Virus record (IMG/VR): IMGVR_UViG_3300031028_000001
Span: 1-53,487 of that record
DNA: 53,487 nt
Direction: 5' to 3' (one strand)
Source: a virus
Shown here piece after piece: positions 40,993 to 48,149 of this stretch; positions within the stretch are counted from its first letter, which is position 1, and each line of letters starts with the position of its first letter. Made by a program: the position numbers and the translations under genes. The notes below the pieces were generated by a model that ran no database searches, was not told where the DNA came from, and saw only the letters and a program-made list of their open reading frames with translations.

Positions 40993-41964
40993 TTAGAGGC
41001 CGAGGCGCGTGGCCGCATTATCCCGCCAGAGGTCCAGATCCCTCGTGTACCGGCGAACCATGGCCGCGCTCTTGTGGCCGGTCTGGTTCATGATCGAGCG
41101 TTCCGAGGCTCCGCCTATAGTCGCCTGGGTGACGAACCCGCTGCGCAGCGAATGCGCTGAGAATTGCGTGACATCCAAGGCCGCCGTCTTGCAGTATTGC
41201 TGCACAATCCTGCGCACCACCTGGTCTGTAAGGCCATGCTCGGCCACGTGGCCGTGTCGGTTCACACCGCGGAATAGCGGCCCTTCGACGATGCCTGCCG
41301 CCTCCAGCCACCGACGCAGCGAGCGCACCGGGCACAGTTGCGGGCTGCTGCCATACGGAATGCCCACGGCTCGGCCGTGTCCTTCTTGGTCTGTCTTGCT
41401 GCGGCGTAGCGTGACCTTCAGCCCATCGTCCTTAAAGACGATATCGTTAATGGTCAATGCGACCAGTTCCGAGCGACGGAACGCGCCCGCGAACCCGAGC
41501 AGCAGCATGGCTGTATCTCGTTTACCGATAAGCCTGTTAGGCCGGATGACGTCGAGCATCTGGCGCAGATGATCGGTCAATAGCGCTGCTTTGCCCGCCT
41601 GGGCTGTGCCGTGTGTGCGCTTGATGCCGGCCAGCACTTCCCGCACCTCGGCGTGGCGCATGGCACAGGGCGATTCGTGCCCGGCCGCCTGGTGCACCTT
41701 GGAAATGGCCGCGAGTCGCCGGATGATGGTGGCCGGCTTGTTGACGCCACCCAGATCGGCGATAAACAGGGCGATCGTATGCGGCGCCGCCGGCATGGTT
41801 TCGAGTCCCCGCAGGAGGCACCAGGTGTTGAAGTGCTGCCAGTCGCTGCGATACGCGAGCACGGTGTTCGGCGCTTTCGAAGCCGCTGCGTATTCGCGGG
41901 CTTTGTCGAAAACCGGAGCCAGTTCGCCCAGGCTGGCGACGGTGACGGCCGTTGCGTCAACCAT
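40993..41964 (-). CDS. Tyrosine recombinase / integrase 1
   Basis: This is a 323-residue protein from ATG 41964; TTG 41979 is an alternative. The core-binding domain covers about 1-110. The catalytic domain has Arg164 (FRRSEL), Lys near 190 (RRSKTDQEG), His271-xx-Arg274 (AHSLRSGF), His297 (TGHKS) and the nucleophile Tyr306 (RRYTRD), so all residues are present. It should integrate or excise the phage, or resolve multimers. It is placed unusually between a regulator and the terminase genes on the late strand, with its own terminator. Confidence 0.85.
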   Translation of the reverse strand: MVDATAVTVASLGELAPVFDKAREYAAASKAPNTVLAYRSDWQHFNTWCLLRGLETMPAAPHTIALFIADLGGVNKPATIIRRLAAISKVHQAAGHESPCAMRHAEVREVLAGIKRTHGTAQAGKAALLTDHLRQMLDVIRPNRLIGKRDTAMLLLGFAGAFRRSELVALTINDIVFKDDGLKVTLRRSKTDQEGHGRAVGIPYGSSPQLCPVRSLRRWLEAAGIVEGPLFRGVNRHGHVAEHGLTDQVVRRIVQQYCKTAALDVTQFSAHSLRSGFVTQATIGGASERSIMNQTGHKSAAMVRRYTRDLDLWRDNAATRLGL

Positions 41965-41993
41965 CAAGCGTTCCAGCAAACAATAATCATAGG

Positions 41994-42647
41994 TTATGGG
42001 TACGCAGGAAAACCGGCTCTGGCTGGATCATGCCGTGCGGCTTCCGCTGGTAGAGAATCCGTGGGATTGCCAATAAATTCGCCCTTGGCGAGTGACCCCA
42101 AGCGCACCGTTCCGCCGAAATACTCATCGAGCGGAAACAGGCCGTACGGCCGCATCTCGCGAAAGGTCCGGCCAAGCTTCTGCTCAATCTGATAGACCGC
42201 ATGAAAGAACGCATAGCGGTCGATCTTCATCCGGCTGCAGCAAGCGTGGTAGTCAGCGCCTTCGAGGAAGTGGCGCCGGAAAATCTCATACTCGAACTCG
42301 TCCAGTATGCGCCGGCTCACCAGGCAGAAATCCGCGATATACTCCTCGGTCTTGCGGCCGTACATCACACGATTGTCCTTGGTATGGCCGAATTCGAGAG
42401 ACACACTGCTCATGTGTTTTTCCTGTTTCATTAGGTCTCGAAAGCGTCCATAACAGGCTCGGAAGATGGCCCGGAAAACGCATTCACAGGGGCGCTGCCG
42501 ATCGCAACCGCGGGTAGTGCGCATGCCGAAGCCATGGCAGTTTGCGCAGTGCGGTTTGGCCATCGCAATGGTCTGGGATCGATCCCAATTAAACGCGATC
42601 GCAGGTTTCAGTCGAGAATCCATGGATCCACCGGTTTCGATTGGCAT
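41994..42647 (-). CDS. Zinc-finger late regulator candidate
   Basis: This is a 217-residue protein; Met9 (42623) is an alternative start. A Cys cluster (CANCHGFG...CDRQRPCEC) covers about residues 34-58. The second half (EFEYEIFRRHFLEGADYHACCSRMKIDRYAFFHAVYQIEQKLG) looks like a sigma/ArpU-like HTH. Position upstream of terminase matches lambda Q-type or RinA/ArpU-type late activators. The last 16 residues are encoded by repeat copy C3. Function by analogy only. Confidence 0.5.
   Translation of the reverse strand: MPIETGGSMDSRLKPAIAFNWDRSQTIAMAKPHCANCHGFGMRTTRGCDRQRPCECVFRAIFRACYGRFRDLMKQEKHMSSVSLEFGHTKDNRVMYGRKTEEYIADFCLVSRRILDEFEYEIFRRHFLEGADYHACCSRMKIDRYAFFHAVYQIEQKLGRTFREMRPYGLFPLDEYFGGTVRLGSLAKGEFIGNPTDSLPAEAARHDPARAGFPAYP
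42013..42060 (+). repeat. Dispersed repeat copy C3 (A/C hybrid)
   Basis: GGCTCTGGCTGGATCATGCC is like the core of A7, while CGGCTTCCGCTGGTAGAGAATC is the 3' part of family C. It lies in the 3' end of the regulator gene. Confidence 0.65.
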
Positions 42648-42802
42648 AGAAACGGTTTCAATAACACCAGTTCGAGCGCCAGATACCGCACCTGCTCGGT
42701 GGCCGCGTTGTCCATCAGATAATCGAACTGCTCTTCGAGGACCGCGCGCGCATCGGTCCGTTCAGACGTTCGCAGTGGTCGATCGATTGCTGTTGCCGCC
42801 AT
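42608..42802 (-). CDS. Small helical protein
   Basis: This is a 64-residue frame starting inside the end of the LuxR-type gene and ending inside the start of the next gene. It bridges a gap that would otherwise be empty, in a region where genes are tightly packed. The composition (ARAVLEEQFDYLMDNAATEQVRYLALELVLLKPF) is a plausible helical protein. No family recognised. Confidence 0.45.
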   Translation of the reverse strand: MAATAIDRPLRTSERTDARAVLEEQFDYLMDNAATEQVRYLALELVLLKPFLCQSKPVDPWILD

Positions 42803-43079
42803 GTCGTAGCGCCAATTCGGTTCTGTTCGAGACGTTCAGTTTGCGGAAGATGCGGTACAGATATTCCTTGACCGTGCCTTCCGCCAGGTGCAGATCCCAG
42901 GCGATTTGCTTGTTGGATTTCGCCTGCGCTATGTGACTGACGATCTGCTGCTCACGGAATGACAGAGGACCGGTCCATGGCTTGCGGATACCAGCGGGCT
43001 TGCGGCATGCAGGGCAGGTATACTCTTTGGCTTCTGCTTGAAATGAGTTGCCGCAACGGGCACAGGTTCTATCCAACAT
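42762..43079 (-). CDS. LuxR-type HTH protein with N-terminal zinc ribbon
   Basis: This is a 105-residue protein. C6-x2-C9 and C22-x2-C25 form a zinc ribbon. Residues about 38-98 (LSFREQQIVSHIAQAKSNKQIAWDLHLAEGTVKEYLYRIFRKL) are a GerE/LuxR HTH. No receiver or ligand domain is attached. A stand-alone receiver is encoded 0.65 kb upstream on the same strand. It probably regulates phage or host transcription. Confidence 0.8.
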   Translation of the reverse strand: MLDRTCARCGNSFQAEAKEYTCPACRKPAGIRKPWTGPLSFREQQIVSHIAQAKSNKQIAWDLHLAEGTVKEYLYRIFRKLNVSNRTELALRHGGNSNRSTTANV

Positions 43080-43083
43080 CTTT

Positions 43084-43172
43084 TTGGCTTGTGGCTTCGC
43101 GGCTCCGCAATCGCGCGAAAAGTGAGTGACTGTGTTGTGACTCAGTGCCGCGCGGCTTCCGCTGGCAGAGAT
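43084..43172 (+). repeat. Dispersed repeat family C, copy C2
   Basis: GGCTTCGCGGCTCCGCAATCGCGCG, GACTGTGTTGTGACTCAGTGCCG and GGCTTCCGCTGGCAGAGATTC align along the whole length with C1. It fills exactly the gap between the LuxR-type gene and the DUF3309 gene. Confidence 0.75.
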
Positions 43173-43352
43173 TCAATAACCGAGACGCAATGTGTGCTGC
43201 GCACCGAACGCGCCAAACAGCCAGAGGAACAGCAAGACCACAAGCAGCAAGCCAACGATGCCGAGGCCTCCGCCATAGCCGTAGGTTCGGTATCCCCACG
43301 CCCCGCCGCCAAGTCCGAAAATCAACAGCAACACGATGATGATGAACAGCAT
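43173..43352 (-). CDS. DUF3309-like small membrane protein
   Basis: This is a 59-residue protein. MLFIIIVLLLIFGLGGGAWG starts a first transmembrane segment, then a GYGGGLG turn and a second membrane segment (IVGLLLVVLLFLWLFGAFG), the pattern of DUF3309 proteins known in bacteria (family role unknown). In this phage it might belong to a lysis or membrane cassette with the next gene. Too short for a routine 60-residue cut-off. Confidence 0.65.
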   Translation of the reverse strand: MLFIIIVLLLIFGLGGGAWGYRTYGYGGGLGIVGLLLVVLLFLWLFGAFGAQHTLRLGY

Positions 43353-43355
43353 TTT

Positions 43356-43718
43356 TCACCTTCCCTTGTAAGGATCGTCACGCGGCTGCGGACCCACGCC
43401 GCCGATCGCCACATGATTGGTTCGCGAGAAATAAAAACCGACTACCGTGCCAAACGCGACGCTGATGATGGTAGGAATATCTCCCCCCTTCGAGCGAAAC
43501 GCCGCCAAGATCCCTACGAACATGGCCGCGATCACCACCACCAGCGCAATGATCGCCTGGGTGTGCTCCCAGATCAGATTGACTCGGCGCTGGCCCGCGA
43601 AAGTCAAATCCTGCTGCGCCGTCGTCGCCGCCGGGAGAGGTATGGCCGCCTTGTCTCGGTAGAATTCAATATCGCCCGGCAGGTTTATCGGTTCGGGGGA
43701 GGGTGTTTCTTCGGGCAT
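43356..43718 (-). CDS. Two-pass membrane protein, holin candidate
   Basis: This is a 120-residue protein. A 50-residue soluble N-terminus is followed by two hydrophobic segments (AIIALVVVIAAMFVGILAAF and ISVAFGTVVGFYFS) separated by a short loop, then a short polar tail. Two transmembrane segments, size and location near the late regulator fit a class II holin, but no endolysin was recognised nearby, so the call stays tentative. Confidence 0.5.
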   Translation of the reverse strand: MPEETPSPEPINLPGDIEFYRDKAAIPLPAATTAQQDLTFAGQRRVNLIWEHTQAIIALVVVIAAMFVGILAAFRSKGGDIPTIISVAFGTVVGFYFSRTNHVAIGGVGPQPRDDPYKGR

Positions 43719-43731
43719 GAGCGCGTTACTT

Positions 43732-44109
43732 TCAAGCGGCGCCCAGGGCCTCGCGGATGGCTGCCAGAAGTTGACCCACGTCCATAGGTTTTTCGAGAAA
43801 CGCCTTGGCGCCCGCCTGCATAGCGCGCTCTTTGTATTCGTCAGCGTCGTGCGCGGACACTACAATGATCGGGATCGCGGCGAGAGCGGGATGATCCGTC
43901 CTGAGCTTTGCCATCACAGCGAACCCGTCGCCGGCCGGCAGCCCGAGGTCGAGGATCATCAAATCCGGATGATGCTTGCGCGCCTGCGCTATACCCGAGA
44001 CGCCGTCCGCCGCGAAGAAAGTATCGTAGTGGCTGGCCCTGAGGCGCGTTCGGATGGCCTTACGAAAATCCGGGTTGTCGTCCACGATGAGGATTTTCTT
44101 GTTAGCCAA
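43732..44109 (-). CDS. Stand-alone CheY-like response regulator receiver
   Basis: This is a 125-residue protein. All receiver residues are present: Asp10-Asp11, phospho-acceptor Asp54 (LDLGLP), Ser85 (VVSAHD) and Lys107 (EKPMD). There is no output domain. It could take phosphate from a host histidine kinase and signal to a phage regulator, or rewire a host pathway. Such proteins are rare in phage genomes. It shares the strand with a LuxR-type HTH encoded downstream at 42762-43079. Confidence 0.85.
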   Translation of the reverse strand: MANKKILIVDDNPDFRKAIRTRLRASHYDTFFAADGVSGIAQARKHHPDLMILDLGLPAGDGFAVMAKLRTDHPALAAIPIIVVSAHDADEYKERAMQAGAKAFLEKPMDVGQLLAAIREALGAA

Positions 44110-44180
44110 TTGGCACCGATCTTTTCAGGGGCGCGCTTTCCAGTTGGATTGTGCGCCCACTGTTCCGTGAGAGATATGCC

Positions 44181-44212
44181 TACTTTTAGGGATTTATATA
44201 CATGACTCCCGT
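44181..44212 (+). repeat. Left target duplication and terminal inverted repeat
   Basis: TACTTTTA (44181-44188) followed by the left inverted repeat (44189-44212). The inverted repeat covers the stop codon of the first passenger gene (44212-44214). Confidence 0.85.
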
Positions 44213-44340
44213 TAGATTTTCTTGGCATCGCGCAACCTCTTTCGCTTCCGGCGCTTTGCTGCCTTTGTCTTCGGCTTTGGTTTATATGCCAGCACCACGT
44301 CCGTTATCCGGTCGAGTTCGGGCGGAGTTTTCATCTTCAT
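44212..44340 (-). CDS. Passenger: 42-residue basic protein
   Basis: ATG at 44340 overlaps the stop of the DUF551 gene (ATGA). MKMKTPPELDRITDVVLAYK is followed by a Lys/Arg-rich tail (KRRKRKRLRDAKK). I know similar very small genes with TPPELD...VLAY and a basic tail from phage genomes. The stop codon lies in the transposon terminal repeat, so the gene fits the element exactly. Confidence 0.55.
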   Translation of the reverse strand: MKMKTPPELDRITDVVLAYKPKPKTKAAKRRKRKRLRDAKKI

Positions 44341-44747
44341 TTCGGCGGCTCCTGCAAGGGCATCCAGTGGGTTGGGTTAGCGTCTTTCGCAAATGCCATC
44401 CAGGTGTTGCACCAGTGCTTCTTGGTGCTGTGAAACATCGCCGTAGCGTAGGACTTCTGCCCCGGCAGTTCAAACCATCCAATCAACACATAGGTATCCT
44501 TCGGAGCGGTCGCGATTGGACGCCATTGGGTCTGATCCGCAAGCTCCAGGGCTTTATCGCGCCAGCTATCGGATTGCCGCTTGTAGCGGTCGCGCATAGT
44601 GGACTCTTCTTTGAACTGAACAGCCAAATCCTCAAACATGCGCCAGCAGTCGTAAGCCACGGCGTTGCGATTCTTGCCTGTGGGATCGGCCCTATCTTCG
44701 CGGACGCGGGACAGCAGGGCGTCGAGTTCGGTATGAATGACGGTCAT
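44337..44747 (-). CDS. Passenger: DUF551 protein
   Basis: This is a 136-residue protein from ATG 44747, with GGAGTGG upstream. The C-terminal half (QWRPIATAPKDTYVLIGWFE ... PTHWMPLQEPPK) is the DUF551 signature, common in phage accessory genes with unknown function. The N-terminal half is helical and specific to this protein. It is coupled with neighbours on both sides. Confidence 0.7.
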   Translation of the reverse strand: MTVIHTELDALLSRVREDRADPTGKNRNAVAYDCWRMFEDLAVQFKEESTMRDRYKRQSDSWRDKALELADQTQWRPIATAPKDTYVLIGWFELPGQKSYATAMFHSTKKHWCNTWMAFAKDANPTHWMPLQEPPK

Positions 44748-45049
44748 TTCCACTCCGATCTAATCGCTTCATCGACAGCCGCGCGGAGCGAGCGCCCAAA
44801 GAAGCGCTTCTGTTTAACGCGTACCTCGACTTGATACTTATGCCCATCGAAGCCTATCCCGAACTGGCCGTATTTGACCGATTCCAACCAATTGATTCTT
44901 TCGGCGTCTGTAATCAGCCGTTCCGCGTCGATCTTTGCGGAGGCCCGGTCGCGCACGGCTTGCGAGGGAAGCGGCGGCCCATCATCCAAGCCGTCCCGGA
45001 ACGGCGTACCATCCGGCCTCAAATTGCTCCAATCCGATTTAGACGGCAT
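44744..45049 (-). CDS. Passenger: hypothetical protein
   Basis: This is a 101-residue protein, ATGA-coupled to DUF551. Residues 48-100 (DAERINWLESVKYGQFGIGFDG...FFGRSLRAAVDEAI) resemble short phage proteins that often accompany DUF551-type genes. The N-terminus is Asp/Pro-rich. Function unknown. Confidence 0.55.
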   Translation of the reverse strand: MPSKSDWSNLRPDGTPFRDGLDDGPPLPSQAVRDRASAKIDAERLITDAERINWLESVKYGQFGIGFDGHKYQVEVRVKQKRFFGRSLRAAVDEAIRSEWK

Positions 45050-45365
45050 GGGATTTCTCCAGCAGTTTGCAGAGCGCGATCTGGATACGCTTTGGAAATT
45101 TTACGGTTTTCGTGTCGAAAGCCCTGGTTGCCATTCCACCCATGGAATTCAGCGGAATCCATAGGCCGCGCTCCCCGTAGCCGTAGTATGGTCCGTAGTG
45201 CCAACGCGCCAGTTGGCGGCGATCCACGTTCGGCGGAATCTTCCAGCCGGATCGCTTCAGAATGGGATTCACCAGCTTGGCGTCTAGTTGCCAAGTATGC
45301 AGGCGCTTCAGGTGCTTTAGTATTGCCGCGTGGTGCGGGTCACGTGGGTCCAGTGGTACGCTCAT
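45039..45365 (-). CDS. Passenger: hypothetical protein
   Basis: This is a 108-residue protein starting in an ATGA overlap with the transposase stop (45362-45365) and overlapping the next gene by 11 bp. Basic, rich in Trp/Tyr/His (RWHYGPYYGYGERGLW). The sequence does not resemble transposition accessory proteins. Function unknown. Confidence 0.5.
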   Translation of the reverse strand: MSVPLDPRDPHHAAILKHLKRLHTWQLDAKLVNPILKRSGWKIPPNVDRRQLARWHYGPYYGYGERGLWIPLNSMGGMATRAFDTKTVKFPKRIQIALCKLLEKSHAV

Positions 45366-46294
45366 GCGATCAACCTCGCGTAGGTCAGCCGCTTGCCGGA
45401 AACTCCGTCCACGAAGGAATCCAGACGCTCAAGCGTGTGGCGTTCTACGTTCCCTTCGTTCAGCCGGAAAGTGAACTCGTCAACGTACCGGAACAGATGC
45501 TTCTTGCTGGCGTGGTGGTAAACCCCATGCAGCCCGCGCTTGAGCACAGCCCAGACGCTCTCTATGGAGTTGGTGGACGCCGCGCCCCTGGCATACTCAC
45601 CGGCGCTGTGGTTGACCGTCTCGTGGCGGTAGAACAGCCCATCCAGGTCGCTGAATACCATGTGATCGTCGGTGTAGAGTTGCGATCCGGCTTCGACGTT
45701 GGCGTGGATCTGACCGTGGATGCCGTCCAGCGTGCGAATCTCAACTACCTTGGCGAACGTCCGGCCACCCTTGCCGCGCTCCCGCATCCCAAGGACGGCG
45801 GTTTTCCCGACAGGGCCGCGCCCCATGTTCAGCTTCTTGCCCTTGTGCTTGTTCCCTTCCAGGCCGCCGACGAAGCACTCGTCGATCTCCACCACGCCCT
45901 TGAGTTTCTCCGGGTCGGTCGAACCGCCGCACGCTTCCCTGAGGCGTCCCAGGATGAACCACGCGGTTTTCTGCGTAACGCCTATCTCTTTGGCAAGCTG
46001 CATGGAGGAAATCCCTTTGCGGGCCGTGACCAGCAAGTACATGGCGTAAACCCACTTGTTCAATGGCACCTTGGAGCGCTCGAAAATGGTTCCCGTCCTG
46101 ACCGTGAAATCGAAGTCTCCGCAGGCGTTGCACCGATAGAAACCGTCCTTCCGGGTCGTGAGCCGATCCGACGTTTTACACTCCGGGCAAACCGGGCCAT
46201 TGGGCCACAATCGCCCTTCCAGGTAGGTCCGCGCCGTCTCCACGTCCGGGAACATCTCGAAGAGCTTGAATGTGCTGATAGTGGAGCGGGACAT
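45362..46294 (-). CDS. IS1595-family transposase
   Basis: This is a 310-residue protein from ATG 46294. The N-terminal zinc ribbon has C36, C39, C55 and C58. The DDE core has Asp138 (VVEIDECFVGG), Asp209/210 (LYTDDH) and Glu245 (STNSIESVWAVLKRG), so catalysis looks intact. Inverted repeats and an 8-bp duplication surround it. Unusually, it sits in the middle of an operon: a gene ends 2 bp upstream and the next gene overlaps its stop, so it is co-translated with cargo. Confidence 0.9.
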   Translation of the reverse strand: MSRSTISTFKLFEMFPDVETARTYLEGRLWPNGPVCPECKTSDRLTTRKDGFYRCNACGDFDFTVRTGTIFERSKVPLNKWVYAMYLLVTARKGISSMQLAKEIGVTQKTAWFILGRLREACGGSTDPEKLKGVVEIDECFVGGLEGNKHKGKKLNMGRGPVGKTAVLGMRERGKGGRTFAKVVEIRTLDGIHGQIHANVEAGSQLYTDDHMVFSDLDGLFYRHETVNHSAGEYARGAASTNSIESVWAVLKRGLHGVYHHASKKHLFRYVDEFTFRLNEGNVERHTLERLDSFVDGVSGKRLTYARLIA

Positions 46295-46295
46295 T

Positions 46296-46529
46296 TCAGC
46301 AGCCCTCCACTTTGCGGTTCCAGGACCACTGCTCCACCGATCCCAACTGCTCCCAGGTCTTTCGGGCTCCGCCGTCGTGGTAGGTTGGCCGTTTGCGGAC
46401 ATCGGCCTCATAATCGGCCTTGCCACGTGCGGGGAGAGCCGAATTGTAGCGGTCAATCTGCTCCTGAACGGAACCGAGTCCCTTTACTTTCGCTTCCGCC
46501 GTGGTCAGGTACATTTTGTTGTTTTCCAT
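46296..46529 (-). CDS. Passenger: small conserved phage-type protein
   Basis: This is a 77-residue protein. RPTYHDGGARKTWEQLGSVEQWSW is a motif known from small hypothetical genes in phages. It is the first gene of the transposon operon, so it would be transcribed before the transposase. Whether it assists transposition is unknown. Confidence 0.6.
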   Translation of the reverse strand: MENNKMYLTTAEAKVKGLGSVQEQIDRYNSALPARGKADYEADVRKRPTYHDGGARKTWEQLGSVEQWSWNRKVEGC

Positions 46530-46553
46530 GTCCTAATGATACATGGTTCCCGT

Positions 46554-46585
46554 ACGGGAGTCAAGTATATAATTCCCTACTTTTA
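46554..46585 (-). repeat. Right terminal inverted repeat and target duplication
   Basis: The right inverted repeat (46554-46577) is followed by TACTTTTA (46578-46585), identical to the left duplication. The last three bases of the duplication form the stop codon of the 46583-46936 gene. Confidence 0.85.
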
Positions 46586-46936
46586 GGCAGCCGGAGTGTT
46601 AGCTGTGACAGCGGCCGCCAGCGAGGTGGCGGACGTGTTGAGGGAAGCTGCCAGCGCGGCGATAGCGGCCGGATCGTTGGCGTTCGCCACCAGTTGCGCC
46701 GCAAGGCCCTGAATCAGGGTGATGGCGCTCTGTTCGACGGTAGTGTTCTGGGTAACTTGCGCGGTAAGTGCTGCTAGGTCCATGATTTCCTCTTTTTGGT
46801 TGGCTAGAATCTGGTCCAACTTTGAATCCACCGCATCTAGCCGTGCGGCGAGTTGGGCGTACAACTGGAGAGCCCAGTCCATCTTGGGCGGAAAGCCTGG
46901 TGAAGCGGGACTCGGCGGCGTTGGTTCGGTGGACAC
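46583..46936 (-). CDS. Hypothetical phage protein with strong internal start
   Basis: This is a 117-residue protein from GTG 46936, preceded by GGGGATAAAC. Residues 52-117 (MDLAALTAQVTQNTTVEQSAITLIQGLAAQL...) match a known type of Ala/Thr-rich small phage protein that can stand alone. ATG 46783 is preceded by AGAGGAAATC, so a 66-residue form is likely made as well. The N-terminal part is Pro-rich. The transposon target site begins at the stop codon. Confidence 0.6.
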   Translation of the reverse strand: MSTEPTPPSPASPGFPPKMDWALQLYAQLAARLDAVDSKLDQILANQKEEIMDLAALTAQVTQNTTVEQSAITLIQGLAAQLVANANDPAAIAALAASLNTSATSLAAAVTANTPAA

Positions 46937-46965
46937 GTTTATCCCCTTTTGTAGAGGTAATGCGG

Positions 46966-47262
46966 TCACGATGCTTTTCTCAGGCGGCGCAGGGTCCAGC
47001 ACCGCGGCGGATTCTGATCGGTTTCGTGATCGTGCGAATAGGCGCGCGGGTTGCCCTTGCGATCGGGAAGCGCTGAGTCGTCGCCGCACTCCCGAACCTG
47101 CAGCTCGACGATCATCTTGTCCTTACGGCGCCGGATGACTTTGACGTTGGGCGCCTGGATCAAACACAACAGGCGTTCGCGATTGGCCCATTCATAGCAG
47201 CGAGGACCGCGGCCAGACATGACTGGCACCGGGAACGCCTGATTGTTTTGGATTTGCGACAA
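46966..47262 (-). CDS. Hypothetical basic protein
   Basis: This is a 98-residue protein with a TTG start at 47262 (an ATG at residue 15 is an alternative). Arg/Lys-rich with NVKVIRRRKDKMIVELQVRE in the middle and a basic C-terminus. Possibly nucleic-acid binding; family unknown. Confidence 0.5.
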   Translation of the reverse strand: MSQIQNNQAFPVPVMSGRGPRCYEWANRERLLCLIQAPNVKVIRRRKDKMIVELQVRECGDDSALPDRKGNPRAYSHDHETDQNPPRCWTLRRLRKAS

Positions 47263-47341
47263 GGTTCGGTCCTTGCTACAACGAAACCGGGGTAGTTTAC
47301 CGCCCCCTCCGCGAGGCCGAACGCCGTGCCGACGCTGTCGA

Positions 47342-47788
47342 TTACTTGCCGACGGGGTGCTTGGGCGAATACGTCCCTTGCGTGGGGTGGATCACCGGCG
47401 CGGGTTCATCCGCGATGGGTTCCGGATAGATGACGGTCGGATCGTTCTCCAGCACAACTTCCTTTTCGCCTGGCTCGTAGGTGGCCAGCTTATACGTGAA
47501 CGCCACGTTGTGCTTATCGGCGATGGCCTGCAGCAGTTCGCCATCCGGATCGGCGCCGTCGTGGTCGGCCTTGTAGTCGGCTACCGCTCGCACCACTTCG
47601 AAATCCTGTTCCGTCTGGGCGTTGGCTTTTTTCTCCACGCTATTCAGCTTGCGCGCCACCGGGGGAAACGGATGCGGAGGCTGGGTCGGAACAGTTCCAG
47701 CGAATACCGCGTCCAGGTCGAGCGCTGGAATAGAGAAGCGCGCGGGGTTGCCGAGCAACGATCTTGAGTCTGCTACTTTGCCTATCAT
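47342..47788 (-). CDS. Hypothetical protein
   Basis: This is a 148-residue protein. The N-terminus is Pro-rich, the middle acidic (EQDFEVVRAVADYKADHDGADPDGELLQAI), the end again Pro-rich (PTVIYPEPIADEPAPVIHP). It looks soluble and possibly disordered at both ends. Location among small late-strand genes gives no functional hint. Confidence 0.5.
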   Translation of the reverse strand: MIGKVADSRSLLGNPARFSIPALDLDAVFAGTVPTQPPHPFPPVARKLNSVEKKANAQTEQDFEVVRAVADYKADHDGADPDGELLQAIADKHNVAFTYKLATYEPGEKEVVLENDPTVIYPEPIADEPAPVIHPTQGTYSPKHPVGK

Positions 47789-47808
47789 TTTCGATTCATT
47801 CCTTTTTG

Positions 47809-47976
47809 TTATGCCGCCGGCGGCAGCGGGGCGATCTCACGTGGCCGCTTTTTCATCTCGATGACTTTCGGTTTTGGCGGCATGGGAGCCAGTTCGGATC
47901 TGCACGGAAAAGGAGGCAACTCATCGACAATCTCTAGGACCGCGTGAATTCGTGCAATCTGAAGCAGTGCTCCCAT
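47809..47976 (-). CDS. Hypothetical small protein
   Basis: This is a 55-residue protein from ATG 47976 with GGAACAGGC upstream; TTG 48027 would extend it. A helical first half (LLQIARIHAVLEIVDEL) is followed by a Pro/Lys-rich tail. It is divergent from the LuxR-type gene at 48150. Function unknown. Confidence 0.4.
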   Translation of the reverse strand: MGALLQIARIHAVLEIVDELPPFPCRSELAPMPPKPKVIEMKKRPREIAPLPPAA

Positions 47977-48149
47977 GTATGCCTGTTCCCATGGTGCGCA
48001 CTGTATTTCAGACCGCGCTATCCCCAATATGGCTGTATAAAGTACCGTCCAAATGGATGAAAAAGGCCGCTAACTGTCAGGAATGCCACAGTTTTGAAGC
48101 CGGATTCATCGGAGCGATATCATCCAAAAGGAGCACTTCGATTTAGAGA

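Larger units (their letters stand above)
44189..46577. mobile_element. IS1595-family transposon with five passenger genes
   Basis: The element is 2389 bp with 24-bp terminal inverted repeats (44189-44212 and 46554-46577) beginning GGGA, then (T/A)TTATATAC and ending TGACTCCCGT, with two mismatches. It is flanked on both sides by TACTTTTA, an 8-bp target duplication, the size known for IS1595 elements. Inside are an intact DDE transposase and five small genes in one coupled operon. The insertion lies directly after the stop region of the 46583 gene. Confidence 0.85.

Noticed and set aside
43989-44228. Minus-strand frame crossing from the transposon into the receiver gene
   Set aside because: It spans the transposon end and overlaps the receiver gene in another frame; the gene-like start is the passenger gene's tail.
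48057-48146. 29-residue frame with CQECH, heme-like
   Set aside because: Too short, no clear ribosome-binding site, not coupled to neighbours; the motif can arise by chance.
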